A stretch of 64,000 nt of DNA from Limibacillus sp. (GCA_037379885.1 JARRJC010000013.1:1-64000), one strand, 5' to 3'. Positions 1 through 7,983 are shown, counted from the first letter of the stretch. The notes: generated from the sequence alone by a model not told the origin. A program made the numbers and translations.

Positions 1-246
1 GATGTTCATGTGGTCTTTGGATCCTCGCAACAGCCCTCACATGTATTTGGTCTACCTAGCCACATTCATCTATTTCCTAGAGGGGATGATCCCGGCGCTG
101 CCGATTTTTTGGCATGTGATCACCGACGACGGTCACGGCATCTACACCGCGCCGGGATCATCCCCTCTAGGAAATAGATGAATGTGGCTAGGTAGACCAA
201 ATACATTTGAGGGCTTTTGCGAGGATCCAAAGACCACATGAACATC
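1..246. repeat. 98-bp near-perfect inverted repeat with 50-nt loop
   Basis: Positions 1-98 are the reverse complement of 149-246 with only two mismatches (31 against 216, 40 against 207). The 50-nt loop is 99-148. The repeat reaches exactly the first base of the window, so it may continue to the left. Each arm carries the same possible coding start (ATG TTC ATG TGG). Only the right arm has its upstream sequence in view, with an AGGTGAG just before the ATG. Such a structure can be a real cruciform-forming repeat, a terminal hairpin of a replicon, or a fold-back artefact at the end of an assembled contig. The sequence alone does not separate these, but the position at the window edge favours an artefact or a replicon end. 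Confidence 0.9.
2..181 (+). other. 59-codon open frame through left arm and loop, doubtful gene fragment
   Basis: A frame opens with ATG at 2 and runs through the left arm and the loop to a stop in the right arm. The translation contains a hydrophobic stretch (MYLVYLATFIYFLEGM) and continues plausibly into the loop as LPIFWHVITDDGHG. Read from the right arm on the minus strand (ATG at 246), the same N-terminus enters the loop as an arginine-rich tail and soon stops, which looks non-coding. This suggests that the true gene follows the left-arm orientation, or that the junction is chimeric. No family was recognised. Confidence 0.25.
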
Positions 247-298
247 TCACCTAAATGCTGTATCGATTTTTGCGTATACACTAAACCAATGGGGGTGC

Positions 299-324
299 CA
301 GGGGCGAGTAAATACCCGCCCCTG
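299..324 (-). terminator. GC-rich hairpin just past the orphan gene's stop
   Basis: CAGGGGCG (299-306) pairs with CGCCCCTG (317-324) around a 10-nt loop, 10 bases beyond the stop codon of the minus-strand gene ending at 334. There is no T-run on either side, so factor-independent termination is uncertain. It may simply protect the 3' end of the transcript. Confidence 0.4.
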
Positions 325-333
325 AGCCGCTTC

Positions 334-2673
334 TTACTTGAGTATTTCGTTGGTCGCGGCAGCCCCAGCCTCTTCGCTGAGAATCCGTAGAGCATTCCTA
401 GAGCCCTCAAAGCCCAATCGTTGCCCTACACGTCCAACAGAAAGCATATGCCCTGCTATTCGGCCCCAATCCTGTGCTCCGGCGATGGACGCCATGAGCG
501 TGGCTGCTGCTTCGGGATCCTCGCGAAGCATCTCCGGTAAACGCTTGAGTTCAACCTCACTAGCGGCTAGACGCCCAGCGACTGCTTCTCCGGCATTCCC
601 CAAGGCGCCGAGCACAGCAGTACCATGAATGGCAGCTGGGTTCATGGAGCGCACCGCAAAGGCTGCATTCACTACCGCCCCTTGCGCCGCAGATCCAACC
701 ACGTCGAATTCGTGGTCCCGTACCTCCTCCGCCCCGGCGATTTCCACGACGCGTGCCATGAAGACGGCGGTCTGGAGATGGGCGAGTTCCTCCGCCTGCT
801 CCTCGTAGGCCGCCAGGGTCGCCTGCGCCGCCTCGTACCGCTCGACATCCGTACCCCGGTGACCACGCGCAGCCTTGCGGCCCAGGCCCGGATTGGCCGC
901 GATGAATGCTTGGGCTTCTGATGCGTCCGGGGCCTTCGTCTCAAGCTCTTCAAGATTGCTCAAGACGCCGTTGAAGGCTGCGGCGTTCTCCACCCCCGGA
1001 GTTTCCATGAGACCATCGACAAGACTATTGGCCGCGCCGAAATTGGCCGGATCGGTGAGCGGTTGGGCGGCGGCGGTAGCCTGGTCCACGGCCCAGAGAT
1101 CGAAGGCCAAGGGGGTCGCCGAACCGCTGTCGTCGTAGAGGCGGTGGAGGTCACCCTCAATAATCTCCTCATGAGACAGGCGACCGGAGGCATACGCATT
1201 CAAGAGGCCGCTTCGGAGGTCACTGCCGGCGAAGGGCAAGTTCAGCGGCGCCTCAAGGTTCCCGCCAGATAGGCGGAAGCCGCCGTCCTCGCTCCGTTGC
1301 ACCGTGAAGACACCGGCGCTCTCAATAGCATCCAGATCGCGGCCCAAGCTCAGAATGGCGTCGAACTCGGCCTTGGCCTGCTCGAACTGCGCTAAATGGC
1401 CCTGACGCTGTGTGGCTGAACCCTCTAGAACGCCGCTTCGCAGGCCCTCCATCTCCTCAGCCAGAATGGAAAGGCGATCACGCTCGTCTGGGTGCAGGTG
1501 CACGGTCGCCCGCTCGCCCTTCTCAAGACTCTGCTCCACTTGCTGGCCGAGGTGGTAGTGCGTGCGCTCAACACTACCCTCCTCCGCCTCTGGATCGCCG
1601 GGGAGATCGGGCCGCAGGCCCTTGACGAAGAGGATCTGATCTTGCCGGTCGTTTTCCCGCGCCTGCGCGTCTGCCTGGCGGGCGGCAGCGCCTTGCGGGT
1701 CCAGGTTCTGAGCCTCCAGGTCCGTAGCGGCGGCTAGCGGGGCTTCTTTTGACGCTTGTGCATCGGCGAGGGTCTTGGTCGCCGTGGCGAGGGCGGCGGT
1801 GAGGACCTTCGGGTCCTTGGCCTTGTCACCCAGGCCTTCCAACAAGCTGGCAGCTTGAGCAGACGGCAGCTCCGCCAGCGGAACGCCCGCCGCGCCTTCG
1901 CGCGCGAACTGCGTCAAGCCGCTCTCCGGGTCGTAGGTCAGCTTGATCTCGCTTTCCCGGTTGTGGCGGCCCGCCACGCTCAAGGCCCGCTCGGCCTGGG
2001 CGCGCGCCTCTCCCTTGAGGCCGTGGCCATCCAGCAGGTCCTCGCGGCGGCGCTGAATCTCGCCCGCCTCGGCCTGCAACGCCTGACGATGCTTTTCCAG
2101 GCGGTCGGTCTCGGCCTGACGAATCACATGGTTCGAGGTGCCGGGGCGCGCCGCCTGGCCCGCGACCGAGGCGCTGTTGCGCCGCTCCTCGGCCCGCTTG
2201 GCCTGACGCGTCAGCCAGACTTCCCGCCTTGCGTCCTTCTCCAGGGTCACGGCGCTCTCCCCTGCATTGGGCCGGAAGTTGGGCTTAGGCTTGGGCTTGG
2301 GCTTGGGCGTGGGCTTGGCGCCGGTGGGTGACGGCGAGGCCTCGGACAAGGGCTGATCCGCGCCCTGCCCCGGCTGCTTTGATGGGGGCCGCGAAGAGGC
2401 TGGAGGTGCGACCGGCACCGGACCCGGGGGAAAGGCCGCCGGGGGAGAAGCAGGCGCGCCTGATCCGCGAATGGGCTTGGGCGCGGGCTTGGGGGCAGGT
2501 TTTGGCGCAGGCTGGGGCTGCGGCGTGCCGGAGGGAGGTTTGGCGGCGGTCATCGGTGGCTTGGTCTCAGGCCGCTTGGTCTTGAGCGGTTGAACCCCGG
2601 GCGCGGTCGCATGCGGCGGGGTATCGGGCAAGCGGCGCTTGCGGCGGGACTTCTCGTCGTCGAGAAAACTCAT
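334..2673 (-). CDS. Unrecognised 779-residue protein, Pro/Lys-rich N-terminus and charged helical body
   Basis: I do not recognise this protein. Residues 1-25 are basic (MSFLDDEKSRRKRR). About 30-160 are low-complexity proline/lysine/alanine, with runs such as KPAPKPAPKPAPKP and KPTPKPKPKPKP. The remainder is rich in Ala, Glu, Gln and Arg, looks mostly helical with likely coiled coil, and ends in an Ala/Gly-rich tail. No signal peptide and no clear catalytic motif were seen. The start at 2673 was chosen because AAAGGA lies 9 nt upstream; the frame stays open to 2871, but that extension overlaps the promoter and two terminator-like hairpins. The C-terminal coding part and the DNA beyond it look less GC-rich than the neighbourhood. 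Possible roles are a surface, phage- or conjugation-related, or secreted effector protein; these are guesses. Confidence 0.75.
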   Translation of the reverse strand: MSFLDDEKSRRKRRLPDTPPHATAPGVQPLKTKRPETKPPMTAAKPPSGTPQPQPAPKPAPKPAPKPIRGSGAPASPPAAFPPGPVPVAPPASSRPPSKQPGQGADQPLSEASPSPTGAKPTPKPKPKPKPNFRPNAGESAVTLEKDARREVWLTRQAKRAEERRNSASVAGQAARPGTSNHVIRQAETDRLEKHRQALQAEAGEIQRRREDLLDGHGLKGEARAQAERALSVAGRHNRESEIKLTYDPESGLTQFAREGAAGVPLAELPSAQAASLLEGLGDKAKDPKVLTAALATATKTLADAQASKEAPLAAATDLEAQNLDPQGAAARQADAQARENDRQDQILFVKGLRPDLPGDPEAEEGSVERTHYHLGQQVEQSLEKGERATVHLHPDERDRLSILAEEMEGLRSGVLEGSATQRQGHLAQFEQAKAEFDAILSLGRDLDAIESAGVFTVQRSEDGGFRLSGGNLEAPLNLPFAGSDLRSGLLNAYASGRLSHEEIIEGDLHRLYDDSGSATPLAFDLWAVDQATAAAQPLTDPANFGAANSLVDGLMETPGVENAAAFNGVLSNLEELETKAPDASEAQAFIAANPGLGRKAARGHRGTDVERYEAAQATLAAYEEQAEELAHLQTAVFMARVVEIAGAEEVRDHEFDVVGSAAQGAVVNAAFAVRSMNPAAIHGTAVLGALGNAGEAVAGRLAASEVELKRLPEMLREDPEAAATLMASIAGAQDWGRIAGHMLSVGRVGQRLGFEGSRNALRILSEEAGAAATNEILK

Positions 2674-2702
2674 GGCGGCGGTTCCTTTCGGTGCGGACAA
2701 AG

Positions 2703-2739
2703 AAAAAGCCCCGGCGCGGAATGCACTGGGGCTGGGGCT
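2703..2739 (-). terminator. Terminator-like hairpin 2 in the orphan gene's leader
   Basis: On the minus strand AGCCCC pairs with GGGGCT, followed directly by TTTTC. The T-run ends only about 30 nt before the ATG at 2673, so this hairpin lies inside the 5' leader of the orphan gene. It could act as an attenuator or end a small RNA. Confidence 0.6.
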
Positions 2740-2764
2740 ATGGCTGAAGCTGAGGCTAGACAGC

Positions 2765-2795
2765 AAAAAGCCGCCTCTCCGGCGGGAGGGCGGCT
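2765..2795 (-). terminator. Terminator-like hairpin 1 in the orphan gene's leader
   Basis: On the minus strand AGCCGCC (2795-2789) pairs with GGCGGCT (2775-2769), with an inner CTCC/GGAG pairing, followed by TTTTT. This is a strong intrinsic-terminator shape about 40 nt downstream of the predicted transcription start and upstream of the gene it would silence. Confidence 0.65.
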
Positions 2796-2836
2796 CGGCC
2801 CGATTTGGCCAGAATCTGGCCGCAGCTCGGGCAACG

Positions 2837-2887
2837 CGAACAACTATAGTCATATCAACAATATTTGTCAAGATTATTTGTTGTTCG
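2837..2887 (-). promoter_or_regulatory. Strong sigma-70 promoter flanked by an inverted repeat
   Basis: On the minus strand TTGACA (2871-2866) and TATAGT (2848-2843) are separated by exactly 17 nt. That is a near-consensus promoter driving the orphan gene, with transcription expected to start near 2836. The core promoter is bracketed by CGAACAAC (2837-2844) and GTTGTTCG (2880-2887), perfect inverted copies 35 bp apart. This placement is typical of a repressor operator, but the regulator is unknown and not evident in the window. The local AT-richness contrasts with the flanking sequence. Confidence 0.65.
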
Positions 2888-3043
2888 TAGGTTGCCCTGT
2901 AACCGGCCCATGTCGTAATCCGGAGTCCTCCTGTCGCAAATTGCCTGGAAGCTCGGCAGCGGATTCACGATTGTCTGAACCTGAAATCGCTTCGCCCTTG
3001 GGGAGCGCTGCTCCCCTCAAGAAACCTTTCGAGGAAGAGTCCC
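2888..3043 (+). other. Intergenic region before the flavoprotein gene, one perfect hairpin
   Basis: No gene is seen here. GGGGAGC (3000-3006) pairs perfectly with GCTCCCC (3010-3016) around a 3-nt loop, 27 nt ahead of the next start codon. It lacks a T-run, so it is more likely a 5' leader stem than a terminator. No clear promoter was found. Confidence 0.5.
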
Positions 3044-5488
3044 ATGAAGTCTCATGCGCGTGTTGTGGTCATCGGCGGTGGCGCGGTCGGCGTCTCCACC
3101 CTCTATCACCTGGCCAAGAAGGGCTGGAGCGACGTCGTCCTGGTCGAGCGCAAGGAACTGACGTCGGGCTCCACCTGGCACGCCGCGGGGCTGCTGCCGC
3201 TGTTCAACATGAGCTACTCGGTGGGCCAGATCCACAAGTACTCCGTCAAGTTCTACCAGGAGCTTGAGAAGGAGACCGGGCAGGACGTCGGCTTCTCGAA
3301 GTGCTCCAACATCCGCCTCGCCACGAACCAGGACCGCATGGACGAGTTCATGCAGTACAAGGGCGTGGCCGAGACCATCGGCATCGACGTGAAGGTGCTG
3401 ACCCCCGAAGAGGTGGTCGAGGTTTGGCCGCTGGCGGTCAAGGACGGCCTGATCGGCGCGATCCAGCACCCCGACGACGGCTACATCCAGCCCGCCGACC
3501 TGACCCAGGCGCTCGCCAAGGGCGCGCGTTCGCTCGGAGCGGAGATCTACCGCAACACCGCCGTCACCGGCATCAAGCGCAGCGACGCCGGCGAGTGGGT
3601 CGTCCAGACCGACAAGGGCGACATCACTTGCGAGCACGTCGTGACCTGCACTGGCAGCTTCGCCCGCCAGACCGGCAAGATGGTCGGGCTCGACATTCCC
3701 GTGATCCCGGTCGAGCACCAGTATATCGTCACCGAGCCGCACCCGGAGATCATGAAGCGCAAGGAGCAGGGCCTGCCGGAGATGGGCGTGCTGCGCGGCG
3801 CGGACGGCGCCTGGTACATGCGCGAGGAGCGCGGCGGCCTGATCCTCGGCCCCTATGAGCACGGCGCACCCGCCTGTTACGTGCGCGGCCCCAGCGAGGA
3901 CAGCGAGTACGAGCTGTTCCAGGAAGACCTCGACCGCCTGATGCCGCACATCGAGTCCGCCATCGAGCGCGTGCCCGCTTTCGGCGAAGTCGGCATCAAG
4001 AAGGTCTACAACGGCGCCATCGCCTACACCCCGGACGGCAACCCCATCGTGGGCCCGGCCTGGGACCTTCCGAACTTCTGGCTGAACGAGGGTCACTCCT
4101 TTGGCATCACGGCGGCCGGCGGGGCCGGCTGGCAGCTGGCCGAGTGGATCGTCGAGGGTGAGCCCACCATCGACATGCTGGGCGTGGACCCGCGCCGCTA
4201 CGGCGACTACTGCACCGAATCCTATCTGATCGAGAAGAACGAGGAGGCCTACGCCCACGTCTTCATCACCCACTTCCCCGACGAGGAGCGTCCGGCCGCC
4301 CGCCCGCTGCGTCGGGCCCCCTCCTACGAGCGCTTCAAGGACATGGGCGCGGTCTTCGGCCAGTCCTTCGGCTGGGAGCGGGCCAACTGGTTCGCGCCCG
4401 AGGGTGTGGAGCCCGTCGACGACTGGTCCTTCCGCCGCTCCAAGTACTTCGAGCATGTCGGCAACGAGTGCCGCAACGTCATGGAGAACGTCGGCCTTCT
4501 GGACCTCTCGGGCTTCGCCAAGGCGCGCATCTCCGGGCCGGGCGCCGAGGCCTTCCTCGACAATCTGGTGGCCAACAAGCTGCCCAAGAAGGTCGGCCGC
4601 ATCGCGCTGGCCCACGCGCTCAACACGCGTGGCGGCGTGCACTCCGAGTTCACGATCCTGCGCGAGGGCGAAAGCTCTTTCTACATGGTCTCCGCCGGCG
4701 GCTTCGAGCGGCTGGACCACGACTGGATCAAGAAGCACATGCCGACCGACGGCTCGGTGCGCTTCGACTACCTGACCACCTCCATGGGCGTGCTGATCGT
4801 GGCCGGGCCCAAGGCGCGCGAGCTGATGAAGCGTGTCTCCCCGCGCACGGATTTCTCGAACGCGGCCTTCCCCTGGCTGTCGGCGCAGGACATCGACGTC
4901 GGGCTCGCCCCGGCGCGCGCCATCCGCGTCAACTTCCTGGGCGAGTTGGGCTGGGAACTGCACCACCCCATCGAGTACCAGCTGCACATCTTCGACAAGC
5001 TGACCGCGGCGGGCGCCGATCTCGGCCTGAAGCCGCTGGGCCTGCGCGCAATGGACTCGCTGCGCCTGGAGAAGTCCTACCGCCTGCCGGGCCGTGAGCT
5101 CTCCATCGAATACGCCGCCTTCGAGTCCGGCCTGCAGCGCTTCGCCCATCCCAACAAGGGCGAGTTCATCGGGCGCGACGCGCTGGTGGAGTGGCAGCAG
5201 AAGGGCTTCGACTACGCCTTCACCACCCTGGAAGTGCACGACGTCACCGACGCCGACGCGCTGGGCAGCAACCCGATCTACCACCAGGGCGAGGTGGTCG
5301 GCCGCGCCACGTCCGGCGGCTATGGCTTCCGTATCGGCAAGTCCTTGATGCTCGCCATGGTAAAGCCGGACCTCTCGGTGCCGGGCACGGAGCTTGAAAC
5401 CGACATCCTGGGCACAAAGCATCGCTGCACGGTGCTGGAGGAGAGCCCCTACGACCCCAACAACGAGCGCTTGCGGGCGGATGGCTGA
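3044..5488 (+). CDS. FAD-dependent sarcosine/dimethylglycine dehydrogenase-like protein with GcvT domain
   Basis: Predicted cytoplasmic flavoenzyme that oxidatively demethylates an N-methylated amine or amino acid and passes the one-carbon unit to tetrahydrofolate. The N-terminal half (about 1-380) is a DAO-type FAD domain with the dinucleotide-binding motif VVIGGGAVGVST near residue 8. His46 in SGSTWHAAG sits where DMGDH and sarcosine dehydrogenase carry covalent FAD. A linker (FAO-M type) and the C-terminal aminomethyltransferase (GcvT) folate domain (about 440-800) follow. At 814 residues it has the usual length of this family. The start is supported by GAGGAAG 6 nt upstream. The downstream GFA gene overlaps by 8 nt, so the two are probably cotranscribed; a GFA-type protein would fit with handling formaldehyde-level carbon. 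The exact substrate (dimethylglycine, sarcosine or another methylamine) cannot be read from sequence. Confidence 0.9.
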   Translation: MKSHARVVVIGGGAVGVSTLYHLAKKGWSDVVLVERKELTSGSTWHAAGLLPLFNMSYSVGQIHKYSVKFYQELEKETGQDVGFSKCSNIRLATNQDRMDEFMQYKGVAETIGIDVKVLTPEEVVEVWPLAVKDGLIGAIQHPDDGYIQPADLTQALAKGARSLGAEIYRNTAVTGIKRSDAGEWVVQTDKGDITCEHVVTCTGSFARQTGKMVGLDIPVIPVEHQYIVTEPHPEIMKRKEQGLPEMGVLRGADGAWYMREERGGLILGPYEHGAPACYVRGPSEDSEYELFQEDLDRLMPHIESAIERVPAFGEVGIKKVYNGAIAYTPDGNPIVGPAWDLPNFWLNEGHSFGITAAGGAGWQLAEWIVEGEPTIDMLGVDPRRYGDYCTESYLIEKNEEAYAHVFITHFPDEERPAARPLRRAPSYERFKDMGAVFGQSFGWERANWFAPEGVEPVDDWSFRRSKYFEHVGNECRNVMENVGLLDLSGFAKARISGPGAEAFLDNLVANKLPKKVGRIALAHALNTRGGVHSEFTILREGESSFYMVSAGGFERLDHDWIKKHMPTDGSVRFDYLTTSMGVLIVAGPKARELMKRVSPRTDFSNAAFPWLSAQDIDVGLAPARAIRVNFLGELGWELHHPIEYQLHIFDKLTAAGADLGLKPLGLRAMDSLRLEKSYRLPGRELSIEYAAFESGLQRFAHPNKGEFIGRDALVEWQQKGFDYAFTTLEVHDVTDADALGSNPIYHQGEVVGRATSGGYGFRIGKSLMLAMVKPDLSVPGTELETDILGTKHRCTVLEESPYDPNNERLRADG

Positions 5489-5900
5489 CCCCGTCCCCTC
5501 GCCCGACGCCGAAGTCCGCGAGGGCGGCTGCCTCTGCGGCGCCGTGCGCTACCGCCTGACGGGTGCCTTGCGTCCCGTCTTCGGGTGCCACTGCAGCCAG
5601 TGCCGCAAGATCTCCGGACACTACGTGGCGGCCACCGCCGTGGACCGGGAGAGCTTTCAGATAATCTCGGGCGAGGAGACGCTCTCCTGGTTCGAGTCCT
5701 CGCCGGGGGTGCGTCGAGGCTTCTGTGCCTCCTGCGGCTCCAACCTCTTCTGGGACCGGGCGAGCCTGCCGGTGATCGCGGTCATGGCCGGCAGCATAGA
5801 CGAGCCCAGCGGACTGACGATGAAGAGCCACATGTTCGTCGCCTACAAGGGCGACTACTACGAACTCAATGACGGGTTGCCGCAGAAGCAGGAACGCTGA
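5481..5900 (+). CDS. GFA-family (glutathione-dependent formaldehyde-activating-like) zinc protein
   Basis: 139 residues with the GFA/CENP-V fold pattern: CLCGAVRY near the N-terminus, CHCSQCRK around residue 36 and CASCGSNLFW around 80. These cysteines form the zinc sites of this family. Some members were described as activating formaldehyde through S-hydroxymethylglutathione, although that activity is disputed for many homologues. The ATG at 5481 overlaps the end of the upstream demethylating flavoenzyme by 8 nt, which indicates translational coupling and supports a role next to a formaldehyde-producing reaction. A strong hairpin terminator lies just after the stop. Function beyond the family level is inference. 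Confidence 0.85.
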   Translation: MADPVPSPDAEVREGGCLCGAVRYRLTGALRPVFGCHCSQCRKISGHYVAATAVDRESFQIISGEETLSWFESSPGVRRGFCASCGSNLFWDRASLPVIAVMAGSIDEPSGLTMKSHMFVAYKGDYYELNDGLPQKQER

Positions 5901-5922
5901 AGCGGCCGCCGGACAAACGAAA

Positions 5923-5947
5923 AGGGCGCGCCGGATGGGCGCGCCCT
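5923..5947. terminator. Bidirectional terminator hairpin between convergent genes
   Basis: AGGGCGCGCC (5923-5932) pairs with GGCGCGCCCT (5938-5947), a perfect 10-bp stem. It lies between the plus-strand GFA gene and the convergent minus-strand gene ending at 5973. Pyrimidine-rich sequence follows on the plus strand and AC/TTTTCG-type sequence on the minus, so it can serve both transcripts. Confidence 0.75.
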
Positions 5948-5972
5948 CTCTCGTTCTTGTAAGGCGGGGCGG

Positions 5973-6848
5973 TCAGAAGGCCATCTTGACGGCGTGCTTC
6001 TGGCCCGCGCCGACGTTGAACTCCTTGCGGACTTCCTTGCCGCCCTGCTCGGCGATCACAAGGTAGCTGCCTTCGGGCAGCAGGAAGTTGTCGCCCACGG
6101 TCTGGCTGGTCACCAGAGGCTCCGACCCGGCGCCCGCGCCCTTCGCATAGATCTTCCAGAAGACCGTGACGTCCGTGTTGGCGCCCGCCGCCGGTTCCGC
6201 GAAGACCCGCATGGTGCCGGCGTTCAGGTTGATGGAATAGTTGTAGTTGTTGCCCGCCGTCACCTCGATGGTGTGCTTGGCCTCCACACCCTTGTGCTTC
6301 GCGGTCACGTAGTAGTAGCCCTCCGGCAGCATCAGGTGCGGGTTCGCGCCACGCACGCTGGCCACCTTCCAGCGGTTGCCCGAGGAGTCCCGCCCGAAGG
6401 TCCAGACGGTCCAATCGATTTCGTCCTTGACCTCGGGTGCGCCGAAGTAGGGCATCAGCGCCAAGGTGACGCCGCCCGCGTTCAGGACCGCCTGATGCGC
6501 AACCGGCGCGTCGGCGATGCTGACCTCGGAGCGGATGGTCGAAAGGCCGAAGACCGAGGTGACCCGGTAGCGCCCGGACGGCAGGTCGGCGACGAGCTGC
6601 GGGCCCGTCTGCGCGGCGACGACCTTGCCGCGGTCCTTCCCGTCGAGCGCCTCGACCGAATAGGCGATCTTTTCGTTCATCGGCGCGGCGCCGCGGACCG
6701 GCACGGCGGTGACGGTCAGACGCTGCGACTGCCCCTTGGAGGCGGACTGATTGCTTTGCGCTTCCGCGTTCGATGACATGAAGAAAAATGCACCCGTCAG
6801 AATCGAGACCGCAAGTGCGACGACTCCGAACTTACTCCGCTTCCCCAT
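5973..6848 (-). CDS. Secreted protein with three beta-rich LPxGxYxV repeats
   Basis: 291 residues from the ATG at 6848. A signal peptide is clear: a basic start, a hydrophobic core and a cleavage-like SNAEAQS near residue 31. The mature part contains three related modules, each ending in a similar motif: DLPSGRYRVTS, MLPEGYYYVTAKHKG and LLPEGSYLVIAEQGGK. This pattern resembles PEGA or carboxypeptidase-regulatory-like beta-sandwich repeats often found in periplasmic or surface proteins. The frame is open further upstream to 6992, but that extension lacks a signal-peptide start and crosses the promoter region. The gene stands alone, convergent to the GFA gene. I know of no assigned function; a periplasmic binding or scaffolding role is a guess. 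Confidence 0.8.
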   Translation of the reverse strand: MGKRSKFGVVALAVSILTGAFFFMSSNAEAQSNQSASKGQSQRLTVTAVPVRGAAPMNEKIAYSVEALDGKDRGKVVAAQTGPQLVADLPSGRYRVTSVFGLSTIRSEVSIADAPVAHQAVLNAGGVTLALMPYFGAPEVKDEIDWTVWTFGRDSSGNRWKVASVRGANPHLMLPEGYYYVTAKHKGVEAKHTIEVTAGNNYNYSINLNAGTMRVFAEPAAGANTDVTVFWKIYAKGAGAGSEPLVTSQTVGDNFLLPEGSYLVIAEQGGKEVRKEFNVGAGQKHAVKMAF

Positions 6849-7019
6849 GAGGGTTCGCTCCCATGCTGCTTTCCCGGTGGCTCGTTTTGCCAAGGTTCCC
6901 CTAACTTCGAACCGTGGCAGCAATCCTATTCGGGGATTTCTTAACGCCCCGTTTCGCGTCAGCAATCTACGCCAAAGCCATGAATCTGCCAAGTTTTTAG
7001 AAAAAGAAAGGTCGAATTG

Positions 7020-7901
7020 TCACAACCTTCGGCTTTCCGGCGGAACGCCCAGGATTTCCTCCCAGCGCGCCAGTTCGCGACGGATCAGCGCCAGGTTCGA
7101 ATCGCGTAGCGTCGGCAAGCTGTAGCGCGCCCGGCGCAGTTGGCCGTAGTCCAACTCGGCGGTGAACAGCCCCTCCTCCTCCCCTGCCTGGACCAGGGTC
7201 TCGCCCTCGGCATCCAGAATCCGGCTGCCGCCCCAGAAATTCAGGCCGTCGAACCGTCCCGTGTGATTGCAGAACAGGATCGGCATGCCGTAGACGAGGG
7301 AATAGAAATCCAGCGTCTTCTTCCAGCCGCCAGGATTGGAGAACTGGCCGCCGACCGCCTCGACGGCCGAGGCCACCGGGTTCAGCAGCAGGGTAGCGCC
7401 CTGCACCGCCGCCAGATGCACCAATGCCGGGTTCCAGGTGTCCGCGCAGATCAGCAGCCCGCAGCGCCAGCGCTCGTCCTCCAGCGCAAAGGATTCGACG
7501 AAACGCCCGCCCGCGAAGTGCTTGCCCTCTTCCAACTGCCCGTAGGTCGGCAGGTTCAGCTTGCGGTGCAGGAAGGATACGGCGCCCCGGTGCAGCACCG
7601 CCGCGGTATTGTGGAACTGGGCGGCCACGCCCTCCTCGACGAAACCGGCGACGACGCGCATCTCTCCCGCTTCGCGCGCCAAGGCCAGGAGCCGGGGATC
7701 GTCCCGCTCCATGGCGATATCGAGAACTTGGCCCGCCACTCCGTAGCCGCTCAGCGAGAGTTCCGGGAACATCAGGATGCTGCAATCTTCGCCCTGCGCG
7801 CGGCGCACCATCTCGTGATGCTTTTCGAGGTTGCCGTCCAGATCACCCGGCCGGCAGGCGATCTGCGCCACGCCGACCTTCAAACGCTCTGCCCGCGCCA
7901 T
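7020..7901 (-). CDS. Carbon-nitrogen hydrolase (nitrilase superfamily)
   Basis: 293 residues with the full nitrilase triad: Glu47 in FPELSLSGY, Lys114 in HRKLNLPTY and Cys152 in LLICADTWN. The fold is the alpha-beta-beta-alpha amidase type; substrates in the family include amides, N-carbamoyl compounds and nitriles. The start at 7901 (MARAERLKVGVAQ) is preferred over a longer frame to 7973, because GGGGGAG lies just ahead and the family core begins right after it. The gene is divergent from the DUF1194 gene with 95 nt between them. The absence of a neighbouring pathway leaves the substrate open; an aliphatic amidase or N-carbamoylputrescine-type amidohydrolase is possible. Confidence 0.88.
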   Translation of the reverse strand: MARAERLKVGVAQIACRPGDLDGNLEKHHEMVRRAQGEDCSILMFPELSLSGYGVAGQVLDIAMERDDPRLLALAREAGEMRVVAGFVEEGVAAQFHNTAAVLHRGAVSFLHRKLNLPTYGQLEEGKHFAGGRFVESFALEDERWRCGLLICADTWNPALVHLAAVQGATLLLNPVASAVEAVGGQFSNPGGWKKTLDFYSLVYGMPILFCNHTGRFDGLNFWGGSRILDAEGETLVQAGEEEGLFTAELDYGQLRRARYSLPTLRDSNLALIRRELARWEEILGVPPESRRL

Positions 7902-7983
7902 GCTCCCCCGCTCCTCCTCGGCAGTCGATTCCGGTAAAGCGCGAGGCTCGCACAGCTTACTTACGCCCGCCACCCCTGCTTGC

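Noticed and set aside
120-410. 96-codon minus-strand frame running from the orphan gene's tail into the inverted repeat
   Set aside because: It overlaps the end of the larger gene in another frame, and its C-terminal part in the loop is Arg-rich and ends abruptly. At most its part from 246 onward is the doubtful repeat-arm fragment already listed.
2290-2530. Short direct repeats (GGGCTTGGGC units) as a CRISPR or minisatellite
   Set aside because: They encode the in-frame KPKP/KPAP repeats of the orphan protein; no unique spacers are present.
3000-3016. GGGGAGC/GCTCCCC hairpin as a terminator
   Set aside because: No T-run follows on either strand, and it lies in the leader of the downstream gene.
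7080-7110. tRNA T-arm-like GGTTCGAATC
   Set aside because: It lies within the nitrilase-family gene and no acceptor or anticodon arms can be formed around it.
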